This document shows, piece after piece, positions 38,765-48,733 of a DNA stretch of 64,000 bases. Source of the stretch: Lampropedia cohaerens (GTDB lineage Bacteria > Pseudomonadota > Gammaproteobacteria > Burkholderiales > Burkholderiaceae_C); the NCBI RefSeq assembly GCF_001005215.1, contig NZ_LBNQ01000009.1:124001-188000 (forward strand), written 5' to 3'. The notes beneath the pieces were generated by a model, which searched no databases, was not told the DNA's origin, and saw only the letters and a program-made list of their open reading frames with translations. Within the stretch, counting starts at the first letter, position 1. Each line of letters opens with the position of its first letter. The translations under genes were made by a program, and so were the position numbers.

Positions 38765-39271
38765 ATGAGTATTCTCGAGCGTCGCAATCGACGCGGCGGG
38801 CGCCGCCAGACCGACCATTGGCTGCGGCGGCTGACCGCCGGCGGCGGGCTGACCGCGGCAGTGGTGGCTGCGGTGCTGACGTGGCAGGCGCCATGGCAGC
38901 ACGAGGCACCACCGACGCCGGAGGCGCCCACGTGGCAGGGCGAGGCACCAGCGAATGCGGCTGTGGCCCCCAGCGGGAGCGCCACCATCGCCTGGCAGCA
39001 GCTGCCGCCAGAGGCGCACACCACTTATGGGCTGATTCGCCAGGGCGGGCCATTCCCCTACGACAGGGATGGCAGCACCTTCTTCAACCGCGAGCGCCTG
39101 CTGCCGGCGCAGCCCAGGGGGTACTATCGCGAGTACACGGTGCGCACGCCCGGCGTCCCGCACCGTGGCGCACGGCGCATTGTCTGTGGCGGTCGGCAGC
39201 CGCGCGAGCCCGAGGCCTGTTATTACACGGCCGATCACTACAACAGCTTCGCGCTGATCATTGCGCCCTAG
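38765..39271 (+). CDS. Membrane-anchored or exported barnase/T1-type ribonuclease
   Basis: 168-residue protein. A very basic N terminus (many Arg in the first 22 residues) precedes one hydrophobic segment, about residues 24-40, so it is either anchored with its body outside or exported. A Pro/Ala-rich linker follows. Residues 75-168 are a microbial ribonuclease domain (N1/T1/barnase): GPFPYDRDGSTFFNRERLLP, GYYREYTVRTPG, RRIVCGG and CYYTADHYNSF. The catalytic set is visible: Glu123, Arg137/138 and His158, equivalent to barnase Glu73, Arg87 and His102. Two cysteines (141, 152) could form a disulfide. A barstar-like gene follows on the same strand. Confidence 0.88.
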   Translation: MSILERRNRRGGRRQTDHWLRRLTAGGGLTAAVVAAVLTWQAPWQHEAPPTPEAPTWQGEAPANAAVAPSGSATIAWQQLPPEAHTTYGLIRQGGPFPYDRDGSTFFNRERLLPAQPRGYYREYTVRTPGVPHRGARRIVCGGRQPREPEACYYTADHYNSFALIIAP

Positions 39272-39564
39272 CTGCTGCCGTCGCATCAGCAAAGGAAGCA
39301 GGAACAGGCTGCTGCGGTGAGATCGCCGTGCGTTGTTGGCTGACAGGCGCGGGCTGCGGCGCTGGGGATAATCACTCGCACGGACGCCGGACAGGGGCGC
39401 TGTGCCCGTGCCGTTGCCGCGCTGTACACCGGCGTGCGCACTGTGCCATGGAGTGCCATCCAGCAGTTCGCACCACGCTATGCGCAGTCTGGGGTTATCG
39501 GCCTGGTGCGGCGTTTTCTCGCACACAATGGAAGGATTCCCTTTTGCGCGGACCGGCAGATGGC
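39272..39564. other. Gap between the ribonuclease and the barstar-like gene
   Basis: 293 bases between the two coding regions, unusually long for a toxin-antidote pair if they share one transcript. I see no clear terminator. AAGGA at 39532-39536 is a possible ribosome-binding site seven bases before an in-frame TTG (39544). The barstar-like gene may have its own promoter here, but no good hexamers stand out. Confidence 0.5.
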
Positions 39565-40071
39565 ATGCCACCCAGTACCGTTACCTTGATCATGAGAGCC
39601 CACGACGATTCCTCCGAGCCACCGCTGAATGCTTCCGCTGCCGAACCGCCGGCAGAGGTGGTGGAACTGGCCGAGCGCATTGCGCGCACCGTCAGGCCGA
39701 ACATGGTGCAGTCCATCCGGGCCTTTCAGCCCGCGGATCTGCAGCAAGTTGCTGACTACTGGGGACAGCACTTTCTCTATGCCAACCTGGAGGAGGCCAC
39801 CACCAAGCAGCGCATCCTGGAGGAAATTGGCCGGCAGTTCCTGCTGCCCGGCTACTTTGGCCGCAATCTGGATGCGCTCTACGACTGCCTGACCGATACG
39901 CTCTCAGGCGTGGGCCGCCAGCCCGGATTCATCGTCGTACTCGAACACATTCCCATCAGCGTCAAGTTCGACAAGGAGATGCGTGAGCAGTTGCTTGACG
40001 TGTTCCGTGACGCAGCCGACTTCTGGGCCGAGCGGAACGTGCCGTTTCGCGGTTTTTACTCGTTTTTCTGA
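39565..40071 (+). CDS. Barstar-family ribonuclease inhibitor
   Basis: 168-residue protein whose residues 80-168 match barstar, the cytoplasmic inhibitor of barnase-type ribonucleases. FLLPGYFGRNLDALYDCLTD contains Asp103 and Asp107, equivalent to barstar Asp35 and Asp39, which plug the ribonuclease active site. The N-terminal 75 residues, ending in the IRAFQPADLQQVADYWGQHF region, are extra compared with the 90-residue Bacillus protein. The start is uncertain: ATG 39565, ATG 39592 and TTG 39544 (with AAGGA upstream) are all in frame. The 3' end overlaps the convergent membrane-protein gene by 16 bases. Confidence 0.85.
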   Translation: MPPSTVTLIMRAHDDSSEPPLNASAAEPPAEVVELAERIARTVRPNMVQSIRAFQPADLQQVADYWGQHFLYANLEEATTKQRILEEIGRQFLLPGYFGRNLDALYDCLTDTLSGVGRQPGFIVVLEHIPISVKFDKEMREQLLDVFRDAADFWAERNVPFRGFYSFF

Positions 40072-40766
40072 GGCGCTGCCGGTCTGAACCAGCGCAGGAA
40101 CGTCCACAGCTGCGCGCGGGCCAGGAAGTAATAGGCGCCGGTCTCGAAGATTTCTTCCACCACCTGGCCGTTGCGCAGCCAGCCGCTTGCATCGTGCTGT
40201 GCGCCCTCGGCGTAGGTGGCGGCCAAACCATAGAGCAGGCAGGCCAGCATCATCCCCCATGGCAGCAGGGCCCGGCGGTGCCAGGCGTAGCGCAGCAGCT
40301 GCCGTGGCTGCGCCCAAGCCAAGCACAGCGCTGCCATCGCCAGTGTCAGCCCCGCCACATACGGCACCAGTGGGCGATAGACCAGCGCGCGCGAGCTGTA
40401 AAAGGGGCCACTGACCGCGTCGAAGCTCAGGGGGGCTGCCAGCACCACGCCCCATGACAGCTCGCGCCCCAGCAGCAGCAGCCACAGCAGTGCCGCGGCC
40501 CACCAGACGTGGCGCTGCGCGTGCCGGCGTCGCAGCAGTGCCATGCCCATGCTGCCCAGCGCTGCGCAGAGCAGCAGGAAGTTCTGGGCCATTTCCACCG
40601 GACCATTCTCCCACCCTGCGTGGACCGGCAGGCGCGTGCCGATCAGGTAGAGGATCGGCGCCAGCACCAACGCGGTGGCAAGCTGGATGCCCTGCAGCGC
40701 CGCAGCCAGGCGACGCTGTGCAGGCGCAACGCTTTCATGCAGATTCCAGGTTGCCAGTGTCGCCAA
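40056..40766 (-). CDS. Uncharacterised multi-pass membrane protein
   Basis: I do not recognise the family. The 236-residue product has about six hydrophobic segments: ALVLAPILYLIG, MAQNFLLLCAALGSMGMAL, WWAAALLWLLLLG, VPYVAGLTLAMAALCLAWA, ALLPWGMMLACLLYGLAATY, with a charged C terminus. The short motif QVVEEIFETGAYYFL precedes the end. The TTG at 40766 is chosen because AGGAG lies six bases before it (CTCCT at 40773-40777 on the plus strand); a GTG at 40868 would add 34 residues without such a site. It is divergent from the Tim44-domain gene and overlaps the barstar-like gene tail to tail. Confidence 0.6.
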   Translation of the reverse strand: MATLATWNLHESVAPAQRRLAAALQGIQLATALVLAPILYLIGTRLPVHAGWENGPVEMAQNFLLLCAALGSMGMALLRRRHAQRHVWWAAALLWLLLLGRELSWGVVLAAPLSFDAVSGPFYSSRALVYRPLVPYVAGLTLAMAALCLAWAQPRQLLRYAWHRRALLPWGMMLACLLYGLAATYAEGAQHDASGWLRNGQVVEEIFETGAYYFLARAQLWTFLRWFRPAAPQKNE

Positions 40767-40997
40767 GTAAGTCTCCTGAAGGGCTGTGCGCGTGAGGGAC
40801 AGGGGCAGCGCGGGTGCGCGCCATTTTATGTCGCCAGCTGCGATCGCCGAGCCGTTGCCGGCGCGCACAGACGGTTGCGCACTGTTGCGCCCCTACAACT
40901 CCGAAAAAACCAATGGGTATTCGTCATTTGAAACAATAGCACCCAGTGCGCAATCCAGGGAAGGTGCTGTGCGCGTCCCAATCCAAGGAGTCGAACG

Positions 40998-41963
40998 ATG
41001 ACAATGACGATGAACAAGCTGGCCTCGATTTTTGCGGCCATCATGATGGTGTTTCTGATGGGGGTTCATATCGACGCCGAGGCGCGTCGCATGGGCGGTG
41101 GCGGTTCGGTGGGGCGCCAGTCCAGCCATGTGACGCAGCAGCGTCAGGCGCAGCCGCCTGCCAGCCAGCAGCGCAACACGGCCACCAACACGCCGGCGCG
41201 CAACCCGATGATGGGCATGCTTGGCATGATGGCTGCCGGCTTCGGTCTGGCATGGCTGGCCAGTGCGCTGGGCTTTGGCGAGGAGTTCGGCACCGTCATG
41301 CTGATGATCCTGCTGGGCATGATCGCGCTGGCGGTGATCGGTTACTTCATGCGCTCGCGCAGCCGCACGGCGGTGCAGGGCGCCGGTGCATTCGGTGGCC
41401 AGGGAGCCAACCCGTTCGCAGGCGGCGGCCAGCACACCCAGCGCAGCGCGCAACCCTACAACCCCCGCAATGTGGGCAACGACGCATCGGCCCGGCCGTT
41501 CGAGCAGGGCGGCTCCATGATCGGCGCGGCACTGGGAGGCGGCGCGTCCGCACTGTCGGGCTCACAGAGCTGGGGCGTGCCGCAGGGGTTTGACACGGCC
41601 GGCTTCATCGAGGCCGCCAAGCGCAACTTCGTCAGCCTGCAGAAGGCCTGGGACGACAAGGACCTGATCTCGCTGCGCGCGATGATGACGGACGAGATGC
41701 TGGAGGAAATTCGCCAGCAGCTGGCCGAGCGCGACGCGGCCAACGGCGGCAAGCCCAACCATACCGAAGTCATCACGCTGGATGCCCGGCTGCTGGGCAT
41801 TGAGGAGTTGCCGGATGTCTACATGGCCAGCGTCGAATTCTCCGGCATGATCCGCGAGGATGAAGCTGCAGGCCCGCAGCCGTTCCGCGAGGTGTGGAAC
41901 ATGACCAAGCCGCGCGACGGCGCTTCCGGCTGGGTGGTTGCCGGCATCCAGGCGCTGCAGTGA
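40998..41963 (+). CDS. Tim44-domain membrane protein
   Basis: 321-residue protein with an N-terminal hydrophobic segment (LASIFAAIMMVFLMGVHIDA), a Gly/Gln/Arg-rich linker, two central transmembrane stretches (MLGMMAAGFGLAWLASALG and VMLMILLGMIALAVIGYFM), and a C-terminal Tim44-like domain from about residue 195 (FDTAGFIEAAKRNFVSLQKAWDDKDL). Bacterial Tim44-domain proteins are poorly understood. A good ribosome-binding site (AGGAG, near 40986) precedes the ATG at 40998. In this group the gene commonly stands beside ubiJ-ubiB, as here. Confidence 0.85.
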   Translation: MTMTMNKLASIFAAIMMVFLMGVHIDAEARRMGGGGSVGRQSSHVTQQRQAQPPASQQRNTATNTPARNPMMGMLGMMAAGFGLAWLASALGFGEEFGTVMLMILLGMIALAVIGYFMRSRSRTAVQGAGAFGGQGANPFAGGGQHTQRSAQPYNPRNVGNDASARPFEQGGSMIGAALGGGASALSGSQSWGVPQGFDTAGFIEAAKRNFVSLQKAWDDKDLISLRAMMTDEMLEEIRQQLAERDAANGGKPNHTEVITLDARLLGIEELPDVYMASVEFSGMIREDEAAGPQPFREVWNMTKPRDGASGWVVAGIQALQ

Positions 41964-42067
41964 GCGAGGGCGCAGCGCAGGCCCGATTTGCATTTGCGCT
42001 GCGCACCTACAGGCGGGTTGGCCATCGCGGGCTGACCGGCGGGCGAAATTCAACGACAATGGGGACT

Positions 42068-42751
42068 ATGGCAATACAGTCCCCATTCTCATTTCTGAAC
42101 AATCTGGCCGGCAGCCTGGGCAAGGGCATTGCGCTGCCGCCCTGGCTGGTGCAGGAGGTGCAGCGGCGCTTCGTGCTCACGGTCAATCATGTGCTGCAGC
42201 AGGAGCCCGAGGCGCAGGACCGGCTGGCGACGCAGGCGGGCAAATCGGTGTATGTCAGCTGGCGCCAGTTCAACGGTCAGGTGCGCATCACTCCGGCGGG
42301 CCTGCTGGATCTCGACGATGTCAGCGGTGCCAGTGACCTGCTGCTGGAAGTGGCCGAGCCGTCCGTGACCAAGCTGGTACGCAGTGCGGTCGAAGGCACG
42401 CGCCCGCCCATCCGCATCGCCGGTGATGTGGAACTTGCCAGCCAGCTCAACTGGGTGATCGACAACGTGCGCTGGGATCTGGAAGATGATCTGGCGCGCA
42501 TCATCGGTGACGTGCCTGCCCACAAGCTCACCCAGGTTGGTCGCCGGATTGCCGAGGCGCTGCGCACCTTCGTGCAAGGCGCGATGACTACCGTCGGTGG
42601 GCTGGTGCAGCGTCGCCGTGACGCGCAGGCCGAGCCTGAAAGCGAACAGGCGCCAGCGGCCACTGCCGGGACTTCGCCGCAGCCGGCCGCGACCGCTGCG
42701 CATGCTGCGCCGGAGGCGGACATGCCTCCGGGCCAGCCGGGTCAGCCCTGA
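42068..42751 (+). CDS. ubiJ: Ubiquinone biosynthesis accessory factor UbiJ (SCP2 domain)
   Basis: 227-residue protein of the YigP/UbiJ family: an SCP2-like lipid-binding domain thought to hold ubiquinone intermediates for the Ubi complex. The N-terminal half has [20 protein letters not shown] and the strand pattern [20 protein letters not shown]; the helical part [20 protein letters not shown] is conserved. The last 40 residues are Ala/Pro/Gln-rich and probably disordered. ATG 42068 is chosen; ATG 42059, three codons earlier, is also possible. ubiB follows 26 bases downstream. Confidence 0.88.
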   Translation: MAIQSPFSFLNNLAGSLGKGIALPPWLVQEVQRRFVLTVNHVLQQEPEAQDRLATQAGKSVYVSWRQFNGQVRITPAGLLDLDDVSGASDLLLEVAEPSVTKLVRSAVEGTRPPIRIAGDVELASQLNWVIDNVRWDLEDDLARIIGDVPAHKLTQVGRRIAEALRTFVQGAMTTVGGLVQRRRDAQAEPESEQAPAATAGTSPQPAATAAHAAPEADMPPGQPGQP

Positions 42752-42777
42752 ATGCATTGACACACACGCACTCGGCG

Positions 42778-44337
42778 ATGAAGAAATTCCTGCGCGGCTG
42801 GGCCATTCTCTGGGTGGTGTTTCGCTATGGCCTGGATGAGTTGGTGCTGACGCAGTTTCGCAGCCGCCCCGTTGCGCTGCTGGCACGTACCTTGTCGATC
42901 GGGCGTGATCTGTCGGCGCCGCGCGGCCAGCGCCTGCGTGAGGCGCTGGAGCAGCTGGGGCCGATCTTCGTCAAGTTCGGCCAGGTGCTGTCCACGCGCC
43001 GTGATTTGCTGCCTCCGGACATTGCCGACGAGTTGGCGCGCTTGCAGGACCGTGTGCCGCCTTTCGACAGCGCGGTGGCGGTCGCCATCATCGAGAAGGC
43101 TTTTGACGGGCAGCCCATCGAGACCATTTTCACGACCTTCGAGCGCACCCCGGTGGCCAGTGCATCGATTGCACAGGTGCATTTTGCGACGCTGACCGAC
43201 AAGTACGGCCAGCACCATGAGGTGGCGGTCAAGGTGCTGCGCCCGGGCATGCTGAAGGTGATCGAGAAGGATCTCGATCTGATGCACATGCTGGCGGGCT
43301 GGCTGGAGAAGGTGTCGGCCGAAGGCAAGCGGCTCAAGCCGCGCCAGGTGGTGGCCGAGTTCGACACCTATCTGCACGATGAGCTTGACCTGATGCGCGA
43401 GGCCGCCAATGCGGCGCAGCTGCGCCGCAACATGGCCGGGCTGGATTTGGTGCTGATTCCGGAAGTGTTCTGGGATTACTGCCGCACCGAGGTCATGGTG
43501 ATGCAGCGCATGAAGGGCGTGCCCATCAGCCAGATGGAGACACTGTGCGCGCGCGGGGTGGACATGGCGCAGCTGGCGCGCGATGGCGTGACGATTTTCT
43601 TCACCCAGGTGTTTCGTGACGGTTTTTTCCATGGCGACATGCACCCGGGCAACATCCAGGTGAGCCTGGAGCCGCAGACCTTCGGGCGCTTCATCTCGCT
43701 GGACTTCGGCATCGTCGGCACGTTGACCGATTTCGACAAGGAATACCTGGCGCAGAACTTCACCGCCTTTTTCCGCCGTGATTACAAGCGCATTGCCGAG
43801 CTGCACATCGAAAGCGGCTGGGTGCCAGCGGACACACGCGTGGCAGAACTTGAGGCCGCCGTGCGTACCGTCTGCGAGCCCTACTTCGACCGGCCGCTCA
43901 AGGAGATTTCCCTGGGCATGGTGCTGATGCGGCTGTTCCAGATCTCGCGGCGCTTTCAGGTGGAGATCCAGCCACAGCTGGTGCTGTTGCAGAAGACGCT
44001 GCTGAACATCGAAGGCCTGGGGCGTCAGCTTGATCCGGACATGGATCTGTGGAGCACGGCCAAGCCGTTTCTCGAAAAGTGGATGACCGAGCAGGTCGGC
44101 CCCAAGCGCTTCCTGCAGGAGTTGCGCAACGAGGCGCCACGCTATGCGCAGATCTTTCCGGCGCTGCCGCGGCTGCTGCATGGCTTTCTGCAGCAGCAGG
44201 GGCTGGGCCAGCGCGAGGAACTGCAGCGCCTTCTGGAGGAACAAAGGCGCACCAACCGCCTGCTTGGCGCGTTGCTGCCCCTGTTGCTGGGCTTTCTGCT
44301 GGGCGTGCTGCTGATGCAACTGTACATGCGCTGGTAG
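42778..44337 (+). CDS. ubiB: Ubiquinone biosynthesis kinase-like protein UbiB
   Basis: 519-residue member of the ABC1/ADCK/UbiB atypical kinase family, needed for coenzyme Q synthesis. The family KxGQ motif appears as KFGQ (66-69) in [32 protein letters not shown] is the Ala-rich nucleotide loop, VKVLRPGM the kinase lysine region, [11 protein letters not shown] the catalytic loop and LDFGIVG the metal-binding DFG. The C-terminal [19 protein letters not shown] is the membrane hairpin. The ATG at 42778 fits the family; a TTG 21 bases earlier is in frame. ubiE, often two genes upstream, is absent here. Confidence 0.96.
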   Translation: MKKFLRGWAILWVVFRYGLDELVLTQFRSRPVALLARTLSIGRDLSAPRGQRLREALEQLGPIFVKFGQVLSTRRDLLPPDIADELARLQDRVPPFDSAVAVAIIEKAFDGQPIETIFTTFERTPVASASIAQVHFATLTDKYGQHHEVAVKVLRPGMLKVIEKDLDLMHMLAGWLEKVSAEGKRLKPRQVVAEFDTYLHDELDLMREAANAAQLRRNMAGLDLVLIPEVFWDYCRTEVMVMQRMKGVPISQMETLCARGVDMAQLARDGVTIFFTQVFRDGFFHGDMHPGNIQVSLEPQTFGRFISLDFGIVGTLTDFDKEYLAQNFTAFFRRDYKRIAELHIESGWVPADTRVAELEAAVRTVCEPYFDRPLKEISLGMVLMRLFQISRRFQVEIQPQLVLLQKTLLNIEGLGRQLDPDMDLWSTAKPFLEKWMTEQVGPKRFLQELRNEAPRYAQIFPALPRLLHGFLQQQGLGQREELQRLLEEQRRTNRLLGALLPLLLGFLLGVLLMQLYMRW

Positions 44338-44358
44338 GCAGCGCCGGCTGGCGGCCAT

Positions 44359-44393
44359 AGCGGCAAGGGGCACCATCCTGGTGCGAAGCCGCT
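44359..44393 (+). terminator. Two-tier hairpin after ubiB
   Basis: AGCGGC (44359-44364) pairs with GCCGCT (44388-44393), and inside it GCACCA (44370-44375) pairs with TGGTGC (44379-44384) around TCC, with an asymmetric internal loop. It starts 22 bases after the ubiB stop. No T run follows, so it may be a 3' stabiliser or part of a factor-dependent terminator rather than an intrinsic one. Confidence 0.4.
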
Positions 44394-44451
44394 CCTGCGC
44401 GGAAGGTCATGCGTTGGCAATTGGTGATTTCTCCAGATTTTCTGCGCCCTA

Positions 44452-44483
44452 TTGGCCTCGTAAGGCCTTGTGCTATGGATAAT
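44452..44483 (+). promoter_or_regulatory. Candidate promoter of potFGHI with overlapping inverted repeat
   Basis: TTGGCC (44452-44457) could be a -35, with TATGGA (44474-44479, spacer 16) or GATAAT (44478-44483, spacer 20) as -10. The spacer contains GGCCT-cgta-AGGCC (44455-44468), a perfect five-base dyad. potF starts at 44528. Confidence 0.4.
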
Positions 44484-44527
44484 CGGCGCACTTTGCTCGT
44501 ATCCCCCATTTCCCGGAGGTTTGGCTT

Positions 44528-45664
44528 ATGCAATCGCGTTTGACACAAGGTGCCCGCGCAATTTCCATCGCTTGGATGCTGGCAGTTGGTTCGATCCTGC
44601 CGACGGCGGCGCATGCCGAGACGGCCGAGCCGCCGGTCCTCAATATCTACAACTGGGGCGATTACATCGCCGAGGATACGATTGCCAATTTCGAGAAGGA
44701 AACCGGCATCAAGGTGCGCTACGACCTGTTCGACAGCAACGAGTCGCTGCACGCCAAGCTGGTGGCGGGCATGTCCGGCTATGACATCGTCGTGCCGGGC
44801 TCGCACTTTGCCAAGCTGCAGATCCAGGGTGGACTGCTGCAAAAGCTCGACAAATCCAAGATTCCGAACCTCCAGCACCTCGATCCGGCCATCCAGGCGC
44901 AGCTGGCCAAGGTCGATCCTGGCAACGAATATCTGGTCGACTGGCTCTGGGGTTACACCACCGTCGGCATCAACGTCGACCAGGTTCAGCAGGCGCTTGG
45001 CGACATGCCCATGCCCGAGAATGCCTGGGATCTGGTGTTCGATCCTGCCTATGCGTCCAAGCTGCAAAGCTGTGGCATCTCCTACCTGGATACCGCTTCG
45101 GAGATCATCCCGATTGCGCTCAAGTACATCGGCAAGGACCCGCGCAGCACCGATGCGGCCGACTATGCCGAGGTGGCCAAGATGCTCAAGGCCGTGCGGC
45201 CTTACATCACGCGTTTTGCTGGTTCCGGTTCCGACTACATCGACCAGATGGCGCGTGGCCAGCTGTGCGCGGTGATCGGCTGGTCCGGGGACATCATGAT
45301 TGCCAAGGACAACTCGGCGCAAACGCCCAACCCGCAAAATCTCGAGGTGCTGCTGCCCAAGATGGGGGGGCTGCTGTTTTTCGACACCATGGCCATCCCC
45401 GCCGACGCCAAGCACGTCGACAATGCCCACAAGTGGATCAACTACATCCTGCGTCCGGAAGTCAGCGCATCGCTGACCAACGCGGTGTTTTATGCGAATC
45501 CCAACAAGGCCTCGCTGCCCTACGTCAAGCCCGAGCTGGCCAATGACAAGGCGGTCTTTCCGGACGCCGAGGCACTGGCGAACATGATCGCACCCGATAC
45601 GCCAGACCAGGCCACGCTGCGCCTGATCACGCGCACCTTCACCAACTTCAAGGCCAACCGCTGA
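44528..45664 (+). CDS. potF: Periplasmic putrescine/polyamine-binding protein PotF
   Basis: 378-residue solute-binding protein of the PotD/PotF family, the periplasmic receptor of the importer encoded next. A signal peptide (about residues 1-30, ending TAAHAETAE) precedes LNIYNWGDYIAEDTIANFEK and FDSNESLHAKLVAG, typical of polyamine binders; DWLWGYTTVGIN and GRCxNPQNLEVLLPKMGGLLFFDTMAIP-like segments line the site (the latter reads NPQNLEVLLPKMGG here). GGAGG (44515-44519) lies eight bases before the ATG. Putrescine preference over spermidine is inferred from the PotFGHI-type order. Confidence 0.93.
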   Translation: MQSRLTQGARAISIAWMLAVGSILPTAAHAETAEPPVLNIYNWGDYIAEDTIANFEKETGIKVRYDLFDSNESLHAKLVAGMSGYDIVVPGSHFAKLQIQGGLLQKLDKSKIPNLQHLDPAIQAQLAKVDPGNEYLVDWLWGYTTVGINVDQVQQALGDMPMPENAWDLVFDPAYASKLQSCGISYLDTASEIIPIALKYIGKDPRSTDAADYAEVAKMLKAVRPYITRFAGSGSDYIDQMARGQLCAVIGWSGDIMIAKDNSAQTPNPQNLEVLLPKMGGLLFFDTMAIPADAKHVDNAHKWINYILRPEVSASLTNAVFYANPNKASLPYVKPELANDKAVFPDAEALANMIAPDTPDQATLRLITRTFTNFKANR

Positions 45665-45690
45665 CGTTGCGCACCCACCGACATACGGCG

Positions 45691-46782
<1,092 letters not shown>

Positions 46783-46846
46783 TGCGGTCCGCACCGCTTG
46801 GAGCCAATGCCATGATGCAGATGCGCATGCTGCGCCGGGAGGCGCC

Positions 46847-47758
46847 ATGAGCCGTTTGATGCGGTTTGCCGCAGCACTGCCGCTGTTGTGGTTGCTGCTG
46901 TTTTTCGTGCTGCCATTTTTGCTGGTGCTGCAAATCAGTGTGCAGCCGTTCGACGGCATCCGGCTGGGACCGCTTTTAACCCAGGTGGATGGCCGCTGGC
47001 AGTGGAACGGCCAGTGGAGCAGTTACTTGCTGCTGCTGCAGGATGACCTGTACCTGTCGACCTACCTGCGCTCGGTCTGGTATGCGCTGCTGACCACGCT
47101 GATCTGCCTCGGGCTGGGTTATCCGTTTGCCTACTTCATGGCCCGCGCACGCGCGGCGCTGCAGCCGCTGCTGCTGATGGCCGTGATGCTGCCGTTCTGG
47201 ACCAGTTTCCTGCTGCGCGTCTATGCCTGGAAAGGGCTGCTGGATGCGCAGACTGGCTGGGTCGGCAAGCTGCTGGTGGAGTTCGGCGTCAGCCACTGGC
47301 TGGCGCAATGGGGATTGGTCAACTCGCCCACGGAGCTGCTCTACAGCCCGTTTTCGCTGATGATCGGCATGGTCTACACCTATCTGCCGTTCATGATTTT
47401 GCCGCTGTACGCTACGCTGTCGAAAATGGATGGTCGCCTGCTTGAAGCGGCGCAGGATCTGGGTGCCACGCCGTGGCAGTCGTTCTGGCGGGTAACGGTG
47501 CCGATGTCGCGCAGCGGGATCATGGCCGGCGCCATGCTGGTGTTCATTCCCTGTGTGGGCGAGTACGTCATCCCCGAACTGCTGGGCGGGCCCAACACGC
47601 TGATGATCGGCCGCGTGCTGTGGGATGAGTTCTTTGCCAACAACGACTGGCCCATGGCCAGCGGCGTGGCGGTCATCATGATGCTGCTGATCTTGGTGCC
47701 ACTGATGCTGTTCAACTACAGCCAGGACCGCGCCGAACTGCGGGAAGGAAAGCGCTGA
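46847..47758 (+). CDS. potH: Polyamine ABC transporter permease PotH
   Basis: 303-residue inner-membrane permease with an opening helix (LPLLWLLLFFVLPFLLVLQIS) and five further helices. The coupling EAA loop reads LLEAAQDLGATPWQSFWRVTVP, contacting PotG. The short segment between potG and potH (46783-46846) contains no separate gene. The stop overlaps the first base of the potI start (TGATG), indicating translational coupling. Confidence 0.94.
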   Translation: MSRLMRFAAALPLLWLLLFFVLPFLLVLQISVQPFDGIRLGPLLTQVDGRWQWNGQWSSYLLLLQDDLYLSTYLRSVWYALLTTLICLGLGYPFAYFMARARAALQPLLLMAVMLPFWTSFLLRVYAWKGLLDAQTGWVGKLLVEFGVSHWLAQWGLVNSPTELLYSPFSLMIGMVYTYLPFMILPLYATLSKMDGRLLEAAQDLGATPWQSFWRVTVPMSRSGIMAGAMLVFIPCVGEYVIPELLGGPNTLMIGRVLWDEFFANNDWPMASGVAVIMMLLILVPLMLFNYSQDRAELREGKR

Positions 47759-48597
47759 TGCAGACCGGCAAGCGCGAGAAGATGCTGGGGCGGCTGTGGC
47801 TGTTGCTGGTTTTCGTGTTTCTCTACCTGCCCATCGTGGCGCTGGTGGTGTTCAGCTTTACCGACTCACCCGTGCCCAACGTGTGGGCGGGCTTCAGCCT
47901 GCGCTGGTATGCGCGGCTGTGGGAGGACGAGCAGCTGCTGCAGGGCCTGTGGCGCTCACTGCAACTGGCGGCCTGCTCGGCCACTGCTGCCACGGTGCTG
48001 GGCACGCTGGCGGGCGTGACGCTGCACCACATGCGCCGGCACATCGGCCGCTCCATCTATTCCGCGCTGCTGCGCGCGCCACTGGTGATGCCGGAGGTGT
48101 TGGTAGGGCTGTCGCTGCTGTTGCTGCTGGTGTCGCTGCAGCGGGCGTTTGGCTATCCCGAGCGTGGCCTGCTGACGATCTGGATTGGCCACGCCCTCAT
48201 CGGCCTGGCCTATGCCACGGTGGTCATCGTCGCGCGGCTGCGCGACCTCAACCCCCAGCTGGAGGAGGCGGCGCAGGACCTGGGCGCGCGGCCGGCGCAG
48301 GTATTCTTTCTCGTCATACTGCCCAACATCGGCCAGGCGCTGCTGGCTGCCTGGCTGCTGACCTTCACGGTGTCGCTTGACGATGTGGTGATCGCCTCGT
48401 TCCTGTCGGGGCCGGGCTCGACCACCATGCCGATGGCCATCTTCTCGCGGGCACGGCTTGGGCTGGATCCCACCGTCAATGCGATGGCCACCGTGGTCAT
48501 CGTGGTGGTGGCCGTCGCCGTAGGCGCGGCCAGCTACCTGATGGCGGTGCGTCAGCGGCGCCATCAGGCAGAGCTGTCTGCGTCGTCGCGCACATGA
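47758..48597 (+). CDS. potI: Polyamine ABC transporter permease PotI
   Basis: 279-residue second permease of the importer, with six hydrophobic segments (LWLLLVFVFLYLPIVALVVF first). The EAA loop is LEEAAQDLGARPAQVFFLVILP, and the following FTVSLDDVVIASFLSGPGSTTMP is typical of PotC/PotI. It completes the potFGHI operon. No terminator is visible in the 136 bases before the next binding-protein gene. Confidence 0.94.
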   Translation: MQTGKREKMLGRLWLLLVFVFLYLPIVALVVFSFTDSPVPNVWAGFSLRWYARLWEDEQLLQGLWRSLQLAACSATAATVLGTLAGVTLHHMRRHIGRSIYSALLRAPLVMPEVLVGLSLLLLLVSLQRAFGYPERGLLTIWIGHALIGLAYATVVIVARLRDLNPQLEEAAQDLGARPAQVFFLVILPNIGQALLAAWLLTFTVSLDDVVIASFLSGPGSTTMPMAIFSRARLGLDPTVNAMATVVIVVVAVAVGAASYLMAVRQRRHQAELSASSRT

Positions 48598-48733
48598 GTG
48601 GGGCGCGCTGCCGCGATTGATCCAGCATCCACCGCACAGACGCTTGAAAGTGCACGCATCTGGGGCGAGAATGCGCGGTTGCGCGCCAGCATGCTGTGCG
48701 CGGCTTTTCAATCCCTATGCCCTGAGAGTTGCC

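Noticed and set aside
36392-39571. A 1059-codon open frame on the strand opposite maeB and the ribonuclease gene.
   Set aside because: It is a mirror of coding sequence in a GC-rich genome; the product is His/Gly/Arg-rich without domains, and it spans two well-supported genes on the other strand.
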